Shown here in pieces: positions 1-11,661 of a stretch of 64,000 nt of DNA. The DNA comes from Sodiomyces alkalinus F11. Its lineage: Eukaryota > Ascomycota > Sordariomycetes > Glomerellales > Plectosphaerellaceae. The notes under the pieces were generated by a model that did no database searches, was not told where the DNA came from, and saw nothing but the letters and a program-made list of their open reading frames with translations. Position 1 is the first letter of the stretch; every line of letters starts with the position of its first letter. The translations under genes and the position numbers were made by a program. The DNA lies in contig NW_021167082.1 of assembly GCF_003711515.1 (NCBI RefSeq), forward strand, positions 404,923-468,922, written 5' to 3'.

Positions 1-480
1 CCTCAGGAGCCATGAAGTCAGGTGCGACCCCAGGACAATGCGAGTAGGTACTTGGAGTTCATGTCAATAGGGCCAGGCCGCCAGGGGCATCCCAAGTAAA
101 AATGAGTTTACGTTTCAACACACGGAATCGCAAAGTCAAAGACTACCAAGCGCTTCAGACTCGCGCCTGCCGTCCTCGGTCTTGCTTCTTCTGCATCCCT
201 GACTTGTCATGACCTCCCCGCTGAAGCCTTTCCGTTCTTCAAAACATGCCCATCTTTCCATCTGGACCTCCGAGGCTCGAACCACATTCGCAAACAATAT
301 TCTATCTCCCATCGGTAACCTCCACACGCCCTGCAGCAAGAGCTTTAATCAAATTATTTTAAACCACATCGTCATCACCATTACGTGCGTTGGCCCCGTC
401 TTCACCGTTCATCCATTCTTTTTTTTTTTACAATTTTTTTTTATACAGACGCTCTCCCTCCCTACCTATATACACCCATA
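1..480. other. 5' flank of the PLAC8 gene, no gene seen
   Basis: No supported coding region. The last 70 bases are strongly pyrimidine-rich with T runs (about 419-441), as in fungal core promoters and 5' leaders, just ahead of the ATG at 481. A reading frame open upstream of that ATG starts only with GTG at 385, so no in-frame ATG extends the protein. Confidence 0.6.
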
Positions 481-1763
481 ATGGCCACCAACATACCGGA
501 CCCCAGCACTTACATCTCTATCCAACCCCCGGGCCACGCCTACGGTACCAGCGGCTCCTCTTCCTCGCGCGCGGTCTCCAGGGGTCGCACCAGCATCGGC
601 AGCCACACCCCCCGCGACCGGTACAGCTTCAGTACAGACCGCCGAGGACGGGTCGACAGGAAGAGCTCGCAGGCCAGAGACGAACACGCCAAGGAGCTGA
701 CGAGGCAGCTCGAGGAGCTCCGTAAAATGCTGGCCGAGGCCGACAAAGCGCGAATATCGCCCAGACCCTCGCAGCCCGTGTCGCGACCGAGGGCCGTTCC
801 CAATAGCGTACCGAAGAGTCAAAACAATACAACGAACATGAAATCGGCTTTCTGCCCCTGTATTGTCCAGGGCTATACCGCCCAGCGGCTTAACAGGCTG
901 GAACACGGGAAGGCCGCCCTGGGGTTGGATGCCGAGGAGTGCAGTTCTAGCTACTGGCTCTGCTTCTCCTCTGTTCGTACGTCACTCCCAACAAAATACA
1001 AGCCTCTTGGGTGAAAGTTGAGTTAGCGGAATGTGACTAACAAAAAAAACCCCTCCTCCCAGCTCTCTGTCTGTACTCGCTCCCTATCTACAGCCACCGA
1101 AAGAAGATCGCCGCCCGATACGGCTTGAGGGTGACCGCAGATGACTGGCTCGGTATCTGTGTAGAACCTTGCTGCGCCATCCACGACAACGATGAGTACA
1201 TCATTCTTCGCGAGGCCAAGAAACTGCGCGAAAGCAAGGCAGAGGCGGCCAGCGGACGCCCCGGGGAGTACGTGCCGCATCCCCCAATGGCCGTACCAGC
1301 GACCACGCGCGGAGGAAGCGTCTTTGCATCAACGGCCGGTACTCGCAGGTCTAGTAATGACGCCGACGCGCATCCATACATGAGCCAGGCAGTGCTGTTG
1401 TCGGAGATGATGCCTCGTGTCCCGGAGGAGGAGCGCGTGATCCCGCAGCCGAACGGAAGCAGCGAGCTACCTTCAGCGGCATGGAATGTCCCCAGCAGCC
1501 ATGAGTCCGAGGCACCGAGGAAGACGAATGAAGAGGCGGAGGTTGGGCGCCGGCAAAGTCATGACGGCATCGGAGAGTCTGGAATTGTAAAGACCGCCCT
1601 CCCCGATAAAAAGGAAGTTCAGTCCCCTCCTGTTGCGTCCCGGGATACGATACAAAGTACCCACCAGGTTGTCGATGCGGGCGCCGGACCTCATGGGAAG
1701 CAGCAGCAACCGTTAGACGACGATGCCGGCTCTTCCATACCTGGCAGGGCTTATACCATATGA
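481..1763 (+). CDS. PLAC8-family cysteine-rich protein
   Basis: Two exons, 481-976 and 1063-1763, give 398 residues. The intron is GTACGT...CAG with a TGACTAAC branch site. Residues about 120-215 form a PLAC8 (Cys-rich/DUF614) domain. It opens with CPC followed by GYTAQRL, has a middle hydrophobic stretch with cysteines that spans the splice junction, and ends with the CC pair before the HDNDEYIILREA segment. The N-terminal 80 residues are Ser/Arg-rich and are followed by a short charged helix (REL/KEL repeats). The C-terminal 180 residues look disordered. PLAC8 proteins in plants and fungi are linked to cell-size control, metal handling and membrane association, but no biochemical role can be read from the sequence. 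Family call is firm; function is unknown. The ATG at 481 is the first in-frame ATG. Confidence 0.85.
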
Positions 1764-3197
1764 CTCGCAAGTTCTTCGTCCTCGAGCGTCGTCTCGCCGG
1801 CTTGTTAACGGAATATCGCAGAGGGCGAAGTCGTCTCGTGGACAACGGAGCGGCGGTGAGGAGGTATGCAGCACAGGTGAAGAGGCCGAGGAATCATGCG
1901 CGTCGTCGACTGATTCGAGAAAGCTCCAGTGATGATGCGGACTTGGGCGGTTGTCTATTCATACGGAAGGGGTGGTGGTTCGCGGGATGTCATCGTTGAC
2001 TTGGGTGTTGGATGCAAATTGACCTATGGTCGGATTCTGTTGCGATTAATTGGTACTAGTAGTAATTAGTAAGGTAAGGTAGTATCGAGTACGGAGTATT
2101 GAGTACGGAGCATGGTGTACAGAGTAGGATAGCTTTGAGAGTATTTCATACTTCGCCTTCCTCTTAACATTGTTCGAAGACATGGGAAGTTCATGTCCAT
2201 TTCTCCCAGCCCTGCAAGATCACCTCCGATGACCCCTGAAAGGACGATGCGACAACGATGTTAATGTTGCACGAAGTTTGCCATTGGGTCATGGTATGGC
2301 CCGACCATCTTACATCTTCTCTCCATCCCACTCACATAACCTCGCAAGTAAAAAAAAATAAGCAAGAAGACTAGCATTCCGTCGCCCTTTTCATAGTTTC
2401 TTCCTCCCTTCTCTGCGTATCTGGTCTGATTCGCGAAAACGCCTTAGCTGCCGTGTAAAAAGCAAACCACCCATCCACAAGTCCCAAGGGGCCTGATGCC
2501 CGTGGCATCCTAGCCATCAGATTTTGACATGGCACTAATATGATGCGACATGTCTGATTCTCCTCCTTTTCCTCCCCAAACACGGGTCGGACTCAACCCG
2601 AATCAATAGATAGAAAAGGGGGAGGCAGAAATTTTCTTTTGTTTCTTTTTTGTTTTACGAGTGCAAAACAGCCAGCTAGTTTATGGTTTGGTGCCGGCAA
2701 ACTCGAAATGCTGACAAGACACGACTAATATCCCGGTGTAGTTGTAGTTGCGAAGTGGCAAAGACGCGGGGTTTGCGTGGTTATGTTGTCGACAAAGGAA
2801 AACGGAAAAGGCGAGAAAGTGGAAGTGTTCATTTTTGGTGAACTTGGGGGCAACTCGGGCGCCTTGAGGCCATGGTCTAGGTAACGGGGATCCATACGAC
2901 TGAGAGGCAGGTTCGTAGGGGAGGTAGGTTGCCCCTCGGCTCAAAATCCCCCCGGTTGGCGGAAGAACACGGCCTTGTGGGAGAACCAGGCAGAGTAACT
3001 GGCACTGTGGTCAATGACGGATCTGTCACGTTGGTATCGTCAAGCCGTGATGAGTCGTGATCCATTAAAAAGTATAGTGTTAGGATGGGTTGGCAGGGGA
3101 AATGCGAAGTGTAGTTGGAAAAGACTGGCTGATCCTCCAAGGTGACCATTAATTACTGCTGTTGCTGCGGACGTCCCCGGGTAATGCGCCGGACTGT
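1764..3197. other. Convergent intergenic region
   Basis: Lies between the 3' ends of the PLAC8 gene and the Spg1 gene. Around 2060-2115 there is a cluster of short GTA-rich direct repeats built on GAGTACGGAG. No reading frame has coding character, and no RNA gene was recognised. Confidence 0.5.
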
Positions 3198-4513
3198 TTA
3201 GCATGTCTGGTAAAGGAGGAGAGGCTCGCCGACGTTCTCGATTTCCGGAATGGTGCATTTGAGGTCGAAGGCTTTTGAGAGGACGATCTTGAAGATCTGC
3301 GCGAGACGTGTTAGCTTGGCAAGGCGCAACGGAGCAAGGACAGGGGAGTACTATGGGCCACACCTTTTGCACGTTGATGCTGTGACTTGTGCTGCTGAAG
3401 ATGAGGGCAGCCCGCATGGCCTTGGCAAAGCGACGAGCCTAACGTTTTGACGTGTCAGCACGATATTTCACGATATGTCCCCCGCCCGATTCCACCTACC
3501 AACCCCAGCCCTTAGAAAATGAAAATGAAAAAAACCCATACCTGGTTGGAAATTTCCTCTTGGTCCTCCCTTGGGAAATTGACAAAGTGATCGTACTTTG
3601 TACCGACGAGGATGGGGATGGCCGTCTTGTTGAAGCCGCGGCCCTGGCGGTACCACTCCTTGATGCTGTTGAGGGTGCTCTTGCGGGTGAGGTCGAACAT
3701 GAAGAGAATGGCCACGGCGTCGTTGCAGACCAGCGGGAGCATGTTGACGAACTCGCGCTGGCCGCCCAGGTCCCAGATGGAGAAGGTGATCTCGGTGTTG
3801 CGGATGGAGATGGTCTTCTCCATGAAGTTGACGCCCAGGGTCTGGATGTAGTCCTCGTCCCAGCTGCCCTCGACGTACTTGACCATCAAGCTCGTCTTGC
3901 CGATCTGCGCGTCGCCCACCATACCGACTTTGATGACGACGTGGTTGCGGCCGTTGGCGGCTGCGGTGTTGGTATTGTTATTGTTGGCGCTGGCGCTGGC
4001 GCTGGCACTGGGGCTGGGGCTGGCGTTGATGTTGGTGGAGGGCTCTGCGCTGCGTGAGCCATGGTCGCTGCCGCCGCCGTAGGCCTGCTGTGCGGAGCCC
4101 GATAGGCCGGAGGGAGGACGGGAGATGGACGCTGGAGGGGCGGATGGCGGGGGGGGAGGAGTGTTGGCGTAGCGCTGTTCGTCGGCAGGAGGAGGGACGG
4201 GATTGCTCTCCTCCTCCGGTCTAGGGTGTTCGGCGAGGCCTTGGTCGAGGGACCGGGATTGGCCGTGATATCTCTCCTGGTAAGGATAGCCGTTGTTCTG
4301 GGTGGGCGACTCGGGGCCGACGCGAGGTGATCCCTCGAGCCCGCCGAGGGTGGTGTCATGGACGTCTTGGGGTGGCATTTGGCGGATGTCTTGAGGTGGC
4401 ATTTGGTAGACGTCTTGCGGAGGCATTTGCTGGACGTCTTGAGATGGCATTTGCTGGACGTCCTGTGGTGCCATTTGGTGGACGTCTTGCGGGGGCATTT
4501 GGTGGTTCTCCAT
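3198..4513 (-). CDS. spg1: Spg1/Tem1-type septation-network small GTPase
   Basis: Three exons on the minus strand, 4513-3542, 3438-3364 and 3296-3198, give 381 residues. The C-terminal 190 residues are a Ras-like GTPase of the Spg1/Tem1 class: P-loop GDAQIGKTS (about 200-208), WDLGGQ switch II, VGTKYD in place of the usual NKxD, and STSHSIN as G5. The tail reads [20 protein letters not shown], which is diagnostic for this family. It is the switch of the septation initiation (mitotic exit) network at the spindle pole body. The N-terminal 190 residues are a low-complexity extension absent from the yeast proteins: octapeptide repeats at residues 6-53, then Pro-rich and (SA)n/Asn-rich stretches. 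The frame stays open to 4543, but only from TTG, so the ATG at 4513 is taken as start. Confidence 0.93.
4355..4500 (-). repeat. 24-bp coding minisatellite in the Spg1 N-terminus
   Basis: About six imperfect tandem copies of a 24-bp unit, each encoding Q-M-P-P-Q-D-V-x (variants [21 protein letters not shown]). The unit is a multiple of three, so copy-number changes keep the frame. Confidence 0.9.
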
Positions 4514-6717
4514 CGTGGTCGTAAAACCGGGCCGGTGACCCAAAGGAAAAGTCGGACGAATTCAAGGTTTGGTGAGCTTGCGAGGTGGCAGTCGACTGAA
4601 AGAGGGTAAAGGGGGACGTCGACGAGACGGGTAATTCGGTTGGCTTTGGGGTTTTTTTTTTTTTTTTTTTTTTTTTTTTGCGTCGGTGGTACCTTGGCAG
4701 GGGAGAGTTGGGCGAGTTCGGCTTGATTCAGTCGGTCGGTGGACGAAAAAAGGGAGAAGATGGCGGAAAGAGCGGCGTCAGAAAACGAGGGTGAGGGCCA
4801 CGGTGTGCGTTTCGGTTACCAGGCTCGGACTCGATGTTCGTTCGTGGGAGGCTATGGCACGAAATGGAACGTTCTCCTGGTCCTGGCTGGGGTGTTCAGT
4901 GGGAAGTGAACGCTGGATTACCGGATGGGTATAGCGTGGAGGATGTAGGTATTTCGGAGGCAGTGCGAGTGCGGGTGCAACAGGGTTACAGAGGCAGAAG
5001 CAGCAGCGCCAGCACCTTTGATGCATATGGGGGAAGCTCAAGCTCACTCCGAATTTGGTCTCAGAAAATTACGGAGGAGGAGAGACTCGGGGAAATGTGG
5101 TATTGCATCGATATGGGGCTTGGGAAGAGCATATCTTACTTACCAGTTCGTGGTCGTAGGGAGACAGAGACTTGGAGTCCAAGGCACGTTGAAAACGGGA
5201 GACCAAGCGAGACAGGGGTCAGACTCGGGGGGGAGCTCGACCTCAACTTTTGACGTGGGGACAAGCTTGACAAGGTTCCACAAAGAAAGATGCCGATAAT
5301 GTCGCGAATGTAGCAGAAGGAGAGAGGGAAAGACAGACGAATTTGGGCGATTCCCTCGTAGACCGTGAGAGAAGGAGAGGTGGGAGCGGAACCGAGAGAT
5401 CGAGAGTAGGGATACACCGAAAGACGGACGAGTCTGAGAAGTGGAAGAATAACGCAGATGGTGACGCAAAGAGAGAATGTGGTGAACCAAAGAGCGGGAC
5501 CAGGAACCTGGCCAGGGCCTCTAACTCACGAAAGTGGTGGTGACCAAGTCGTCGGATGCAATTACGGGAAAGTGGGTACTAGATAGTGATATGATATTCG
5601 GATGGGAGAAAGTTGGTAGGAGTGGTGGTGTGGGCCATTGGCCGTCAGGAAAGGGGATGGTCACATATTCGACTCTCATTGGCTGGCGTACACCCTAAGG
5701 CGAGGGACCTCAGTGGACTATAGGGGGATCGTTCCCTGAAGATCAGGCGCTTAGCGAAGCACTGGACGCCCTGAAGCACCCAAAAACAGTGGTCAGCTGC
5801 AGGGGGCCGGTGGGCAGCAAGCCAGATACCCACAAGTACGAATAATTGCGAATTATTCAGCTAAAAGGGTGTCGAACATGGTATACGTTGAATAGCACTT
5901 AGGTGACGATATGATGACAATCCTGATTGAGCAGAAATCTCGTGTGTATTATATCAAGGTTGTGCAAACCCTTTAGTGAGTACTGCTCTATCTGGATCTT
6001 ATCCGGTCTCTCCCAAAGGTCCCCCTTGTTATGGAGATGTCCGAACCCCGAGGACTCTTGCCTCACTATAGGCACGTGCGAATGAGACCATCATCATCAC
6101 AATTATCACCCAAGTGCTGTTTGAACGTGTAACATATCGGGGTAAATACAAATATGCGCATGGCCTCTCGTACAAGATGAATACCTTTGAAGGCGTGTGG
6201 GCATCGGTGGTCCCAAGTGTCCGAGGCGGTGGGAGAGCCTGGAAAGCCGTTGTCTGACAACCCCGCAGCTCAGTTGACGGTCCGGTGATTTTGTACAATT
6301 GACGTCTGATTCGACGTAGTGTGAGTGTTGGGAAAATGGGTGCGAGTGTTGTCGTATTGATTGAATGAGAGGGTGTCCAGGATCCCACAATGCTCTTTTC
6401 CCCGGCCATATAGTATCTCCGGAATCCGGACTTGGCATTTGTACGAAGTACTCCCTCGGATGGTATGTACCCTTGGCACAGGCACGGAGTACAGCCGATA
6501 ACCATGTTATCTAACGAAAGACATGACTGGCCAATGGCACCACTGCTCAGGGACCGATGTGTGCCGATAGCATCATCAATTCTTTTGGTATCTCAGTCCT
6601 CGGTCGGACAACACACACTCCTCTCCCTCACAATCCTCCGAAAAACTTCACCGCTCCGTCCAGCACGTCTCCCACCTATTATCGAAACCCGTTTTCTTTC
6701 TGTTGTCCCTTCCCACC
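4514..6717. other. Divergent intergenic region with poly-T tract
   Basis: Separates the start of the Spg1 gene from the start of the H-protein gene. It holds a T run of about 29 (4651-4679) and purine-rich, Spg1-antisense sequence to about 5540, which probably includes a long Spg1 5' leader. The short open frames found on both strands have no recognisable protein content. Confidence 0.5.
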
Positions 6718-7391
6718 ATGGCTTCAATCGCTCGTTGCGTCAGGGCTGCCCGCCCCTCTGTTCTGTCCACCATCTCCAAGCCCATTGCCGCGACATCCCG
6801 ACCAGTCTTTTACCGTCCCACGCAGCGATGCTTCTCCGCGACTCCTATCTGTACGTCACCGAAGGCCCTTTTACAATGGCCTCTATCTGTTTTTTTTTTC
6901 TTTTTTTTCCTTTTCTTTCCCCCACTCTCCTCGCGCCAAGTTTGCCTCCCGCTAACGGCCAGTTCTCTTTCCCCTCGTCATGTACAGCTGAGGTCCGAAA
7001 ATACACCAAGGACCACGAGTGGATCGACCTCCACGCCGACAACAAGACGGCGGTGATCGGCATCTCCGAGTACGCGGCCGAGGCGCTGGGCGACGTGGTC
7101 TACGTCGAGCTGCCGGAGGAGGGCGCCACGGTGGCGCAGGGCGACTCGATCGGCGCGGTCGAGTCGGTCAAGAGCGCGTCCGACATCAACGCCCCCGTCA
7201 GCCTGCGCATCGTGCAGTCCAACGTCGAGCTCGAGGAGAAGCCGGCCAAGATCAACCGCGTGCCCGAGGACGACGCCGCCGGCGGTGGCTGGCTGGCCCG
7301 CGTCGAGGTGGACGAGCAGGGTCTCAAGGAGTTTGAGGGGCTGTTGGACCTCGAGGCTTACAAGGAGTTCACCGCTACCTTGCACGAGTAG
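6718..7391 (+). CDS. GCV3: Glycine cleavage system H protein, mitochondrial
   Basis: Exons 6718-6850 and 6988-7391 give 178 residues. The intron (6851-6987) is GTACGT...CAG and pyrimidine-rich. Residues 1-44 are an Arg/Ser-rich amphipathic leader without acidic residues, typical for mitochondrial import. The mature part starts at the VRKYTKDHEWI segment. It carries the lipoate attachment site ESVKSASDI, with the lipoyl lysine at about residue 106, and ends in the conserved LLDLEAYKEF region. The protein shuttles the aminomethyl group between the P, T and L proteins of the glycine decarboxylase complex. An ATG with an ACCATGG context fixes the start. Confidence 0.96.
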
Positions 7392-7931
7392 ATGCGATAA
7401 GGAAGGCATTCCCATTTTCGGATGGGGGCGCCATCATTCGGCGGGATGTTCTCTTTAAAAGTCCGAATCAATTTGGGTCGAGACCGGGGGAATGGATGCA
7501 GCCGTATAGCGTATGGTGGAGGATGGAAGTGACGAGTTCAACCTGGTTCCATTGTTCATTACGCCTTCGGGCCCCGCATGCCAAAGGGAGATGCAGCGGA
7601 CTGTCCCCAACCAGAGCCGCACATGTTGGCGTCGGGGGTTTTGCACTGGGTTTCGGCTTTCAACGGCAGGCTAAGTATAATATACAAGAGGGGCGAACGG
7701 AGAAAATGACCGAGAAAAGAAAAAAAAGAAGCAAAACATGCAAAGATCAAATGCAAAGCAATTCCGAGCCATTTTTCCAGGGCTATATATGCCTTCGCTT
7801 TTTTTCCGTCTCGATATTATGCCGACCAAGCCCCGACCATCGTGATATTGTATCGCCGTCTATTCATCATCATCCATTTGCCATCATCCATCAACCTAAA
7901 CTGCAGCCCAGCAGCAGCACCCCTAAGACAA
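7392..7931. other. Convergent intergenic region
   Basis: 540 bp between two convergent genes, presumably their 3' UTRs and terminators. Nothing else seen. Confidence 0.5.
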
Positions 7932-8990
7932 TTAGGTCGAGACTGAAGCAGCCTCGGGCGCAGCCGCCTGATGTTCCGCACGGGCCTTGTTGATCTCATC
8001 CAAGATCCTCTGGGCACCCTTCTCGACCAGTTCCTGCGCCAACTCCTTCCCCAACCTCTCGGCGGCTTCCGGGGTATCAACAGCCGCCCACCTCTCGCCA
8101 TCGACAGCCTCGGTCCCGTTCGGGTGCGCCACGGTCGCCTTGAACTTCAGCTTCGCGCCACCCTCGTCGTGCCAGCTGGTCTCCACCCCGATCGGCACGC
8201 TACAGCCGCCCTCCAGCGTCCGCATGAGGCTGCGCTCGGCCTCGACGGCCAACCGGGTGGACCGGTCCTCCAGCCCCGCCAGCAGCGACAGGACGCGGTC
8301 GTCGTCGGCGCGGGCCTCGATGCCCAGGGCGCCCTGGCCCACGGCGTGCAGGATCCCCCCTTGGTCCGAGGCGAGGTACTGCCCTATGCGCGCGTCGTAG
8401 CCCATGCGGAGTAGCCCCGCGGCGGCGAGGATGATGGCGGCGTAGGGCCCCTCCGGGTCGTCGAGCTTGCGCAGGCGGGTCTCGAGGTTGCCGCGCGTGT
8501 CCGCGTACTCGAGGCCCGGGTACTTCCTCCTGAGCTGGGCCATGCGGCGGACGCTGCTGGTGCCGATGACGCTGCCGGCGGGGAGGTCGGCGATGGTCTT
8601 GTATTGGGACTCGGTGCCGGCCTTGAAGATGATAACGTCCCGCGGGTCTTCTCGGTTGGTGACGGCGCCCAGGACGCAGCCTTGGGGGAGGACGGTGGGC
8701 ATGTCCTTCAGCGAGTGGACGATGACGTCGAGTTGTTTGTTTGTGAGCTTAGCTTCGAGCTCGTTGGTCCAGAGACCTTTGCCGCCGAAGTTGTAGAGGG
8801 CCGTGTTCTGGTCCTTGTCGCCCAGGGTGGCCATGCTGTGGATCTCGTAGTTGTAGTCGGGCCGGATACGCTTCAGGCCCTCGAGGACGATATGGGTCTG
8901 TTTCATGGCGAGGTTCGACTTGCGCGTGCCTATGCGGATGGTCGGGGCGGACGAGGGAACGCCCACTGCTGGAGCTGGAGGGGTAGCCAT
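7932..8990 (-). CDS. HEM3: Hydroxymethylbilane synthase (porphobilinogen deaminase)
   Basis: Single-exon gene of 352 residues. The enzyme polymerises four porphobilinogen molecules into hydroxymethylbilane in the cytosolic part of heme synthesis. Visible landmarks are the N-terminal RIGTRKSNLAMKQT, the active-site stretch HSLKDMPT with its Asp-loop, GTSSVRRMAQLRRKYP, DTRGNLETRLRKLD, GQGALGIEAR, and EGGCSVPIG, whose cysteine (about residue 264) carries the dipyrromethane cofactor. Length fits eukaryotic enzymes. The frame is open to 9035 only from TTG; the ATG at 8990 has an excellent ACCATGG context. The gene is convergent with the H-protein gene. Confidence 0.97.
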   Translation of the reverse strand: MATPPAPAVGVPSSAPTIRIGTRKSNLAMKQTHIVLEGLKRIRPDYNYEIHSMATLGDKDQNTALYNFGGKGLWTNELEAKLTNKQLDVIVHSLKDMPTVLPQGCVLGAVTNREDPRDVIIFKAGTESQYKTIADLPAGSVIGTSSVRRMAQLRRKYPGLEYADTRGNLETRLRKLDDPEGPYAAIILAAAGLLRMGYDARIGQYLASDQGGILHAVGQGALGIEARADDDRVLSLLAGLEDRSTRLAVEAERSLMRTLEGGCSVPIGVETSWHDEGGAKLKFKATVAHPNGTEAVDGERWAAVDTPEAAERLGKELAQELVEKGAQRILDEINKARAEHQAAAPEAASVST

Positions 8991-10525
8991 GGTGGTGGGA
9001 CGTTCAAACACCCACGAGGTGCGGAGGTAATTCAATGGGTGGAAAGATGCAAGGCCAAGTAGACCGTTTGCCTGCCTCTAGAATGGTGTAAATTGGGGCA
9101 GGGCTGATTTGAAGACTCGATACTTGAACGGTTTAACGGTTTTTCTCGAGTGGAAGGACGAGATTTCGGTACAATCGACTTGAGGAAACAGAACCTGAAC
9201 GGCTTAAGGTGGAAACCGGAAGGTGGGATGGCGGGGTGTGGTGGGACCCTGTGCCTGACATGTACCTAGGTATACAGTGTGGAAGCGGGACTTCTTTTTC
9301 TTTTTTTTGGGCCTCAACGCCACACTCGCCTCGTGACATCGCTCAAGTCACTTCAACAAGTCTCTCACTCATATCTTCATCAACCAACCGTCAACAGACG
9401 CCGTCATCGGTTTCAAGAGAGGATCTCTTTCAAGTCCTCTGGATAATACTATATAGGCTCCATTCGACATATTCAATATTCATGAGCAAGCTTCCAGAAT
9501 AATAGTTCACAATAGTTCATAGGGTCGGACCATCCACTCCCCCCTTTCCCTCGACAAGCTCTTCTGAATAGGTATGACAAGACATCTCCTTAGAGCGCTC
9601 AGCGAAATGGCATGCCAGGCTACTACCCATCATTTTCTTTTTCCCCTTCAGTCAGACATGTTCCACATGCTGTCGTGCTTTGTCTAGTGATAGGAGACAT
9701 GCGGCAGTCCCGCGATGCGTTGAACGCTCTCGAGCACAGAAACCATCTCAGTCGTCTCGAGGGAGACAACTTCGCCTCATGAATGCTGTGCACTTGGCAC
9801 ACTATATGATGTTTAACAAACTCACGATTGCTACACGGCTACGGGGTGAATTCTTGTTTCCACTGCTGTTCGAATCCGGACTTTGTTTCATCTGGCGAAT
9901 GGTGCCTCTTACGGGGAGGCTCTGTTGAGCATGTTGACTGTCCATTTCACCGACATCCCAGATGGTTCCTCGGCTTTTGGTGTTGCCGTAGTGTTCGGTT
10001 TCCTCTTCGGCTCACTCACAAACAGGACGTTCTTGTCCCACCTGATTTCCGAGCCTGTTGAACATGAGTGAACCCCTCTTAGGAAACACACCTGAAGCGG
10101 ATCTTCACAGCTCTCTTGATTCTCCTTGTATGAACCCCGGAAGATGACGAGATGTGTCCCATTTTCCTTCTCCGTTCGCACAGAAACAGTCACAGACGGA
10201 ACCATACCGTGATCACGGTTTCACCTTTCTGTATAGCCATGGGGGAAGACCATGGGCAGATGCATACCCGTCAGTCGTCCGCAGCAAACACGGCTTTAGC
10301 CTCAGAAGGCCAAGTATCATCTCAGTGATTGATCGTGAACCGTGACCCAGTATTCCATATCATGAGGGTTGCCCTCCCAAGCTCGGGGCTATAAGACCCA
10401 TGCGAACGGAGACCCATCTCTTCATTACCTTCCACACGTCTCGAACCCTCCCAGTGTTCCTCAACTTGATAACATTGATATCCCGTCTACTCAAATTGTC
10501 TCGTTCCTCCTCTCCTCCAGTCACA
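8991..10525. other. Divergent intergenic region, 1.5 kb
   Basis: Contains the promoters of HEM3 and of the secreted-protein gene. No supported gene. A GTTCGAATCC string near 9867 looks like a tRNA T-loop but has no pairing stem. The 3' part before 10526 is CT-rich, as in fungal 5' leaders. Confidence 0.5.
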
Positions 10526-11272
10526 ATGAAAACCTACGTCTTTCTCTCCGCCCTGACATCCCTCCTCGGCTGGGCTTCTGCCCTGCCCCAAGAGGACAAC
10601 CCGACACCTTCCGTGCCAGAGCCTTTCACAGAGCTGTCCACCTCCTACACGACAGTCACAGTAATCGTAGGCACACCCACCCAGTCCCAGACTGCCGAGG
10701 AGACCTCCGGACCAGCCGGGCCCACCAACGCCCCCTCTTGTGTCTGCGGCGCCACGTACTGCGGCAAGGTCCTCGAAGAGTACCTGAGTAAGTCGACCCG
10801 TTCCGTTCCGTCTTCCAACCCCCCTGACTGACTCCTTGCTATCTGTCACTGGGACCCCCCTAACGCACATTCATCCGCAGACTACACCCCGGACCAGCTT
10901 GTCGAGGGTTACTGCGCCACCCCGGGCATAAACTGCGCCGACGACGACGGAGCCGACGACGGGGACGACAACGGGGACGACGGAGACGACGCCAGCGACA
11001 GCCATGACGCAGCAACCCCGGAGGCCGAACAGATCGCCGAGTCCCTGTTCGTCTGCATCTGCGACCCCGCCGAGCCGGAAGTATCCCGCGTCGAGCTCCT
11101 CTGCGCTTGCCAGGGCAGCTGCAGGAACGAAGCCCCCGACTACATCAGCCGCTGCGAGACGCCCTGCAACCTCAACTGTTCCCCCGATGGAGAGGAACAG
11201 GCTGCTTCCGACGAGGAGCAGGAGGAGGAGGAGCCGCCTTCGAGTGGCGCTTCCCGGCTTCGGATTTGGTGA
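10526..11272 (+). CDS. Secreted cysteine-rich acidic protein, orphan
   Basis: Exons 10526-10787 and 10881-11272 give 217 residues. The intron runs GTAAGT...GCAG and splits an Asn codon. Residues 1-18 are a clear signal peptide, hydrophobic and ending ASA before LPQEDN. The mature protein has 13 cysteines, several as closely spaced pairs (SCVC, VCIC, LCAC), and a strongly acidic Asp/Gly run in the middle (about residues 105-125). It ends in a Glu-rich tail of the DEEQEEEEP type without a hydrophobic GPI signal. I do not recognise a family. Size, secretion signal and cysteine content fit the loose class of candidate effectors or cell-wall proteins; this is inference only. The second exon contains no ATG before its main coding part. 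Confidence 0.75.
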
Positions 11273-11661
11273 GGGTTGCCCTCTTGCAGAGGAGGAAGGG
11301 TCACGGTGTTCACCGGTCTCCGTGTTTCTCACACAAGTCTTGTCTCGCGGTGGTGATGGTAGCTGGTAAAGGGGTTGTTCTCCTTTTGGTTTCCAGGCAG
11401 TTTCGATAGTCTCACTCACATGAAGAAAAGTCCCACCAAATGAACCTCAGTGCGAAAGTAGGAAGTGTGTCCTCTCCCTCTTGCGTTATATGTTGAGAAA
11501 ATGGTAGCACTATAAAGAGCCATCTATTGAACTCCGGGTTCCTGCCATAGGCTTTTTAACCGTCATATCTTGCCCTCAAGAACGCTCGCTTCAACAAGAT
11601 GTAGATGAGTATAAGTTGCAACATATTACAATAGACAGATATCGAAGAGAGAGAGAAAAAA

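Noticed and set aside
385..480. N-terminal hydrophobic extension of the PLAC8 protein
   Set aside because: The upstream frame starts with GTG, not ATG; the hydrophobic residues come from a T-rich leader.
9860..9880. tRNA-like T-loop string GTTCGAATCC
   Set aside because: The flanking bases do not form a T-stem, and no matching acceptor or anticodon arm is present upstream.
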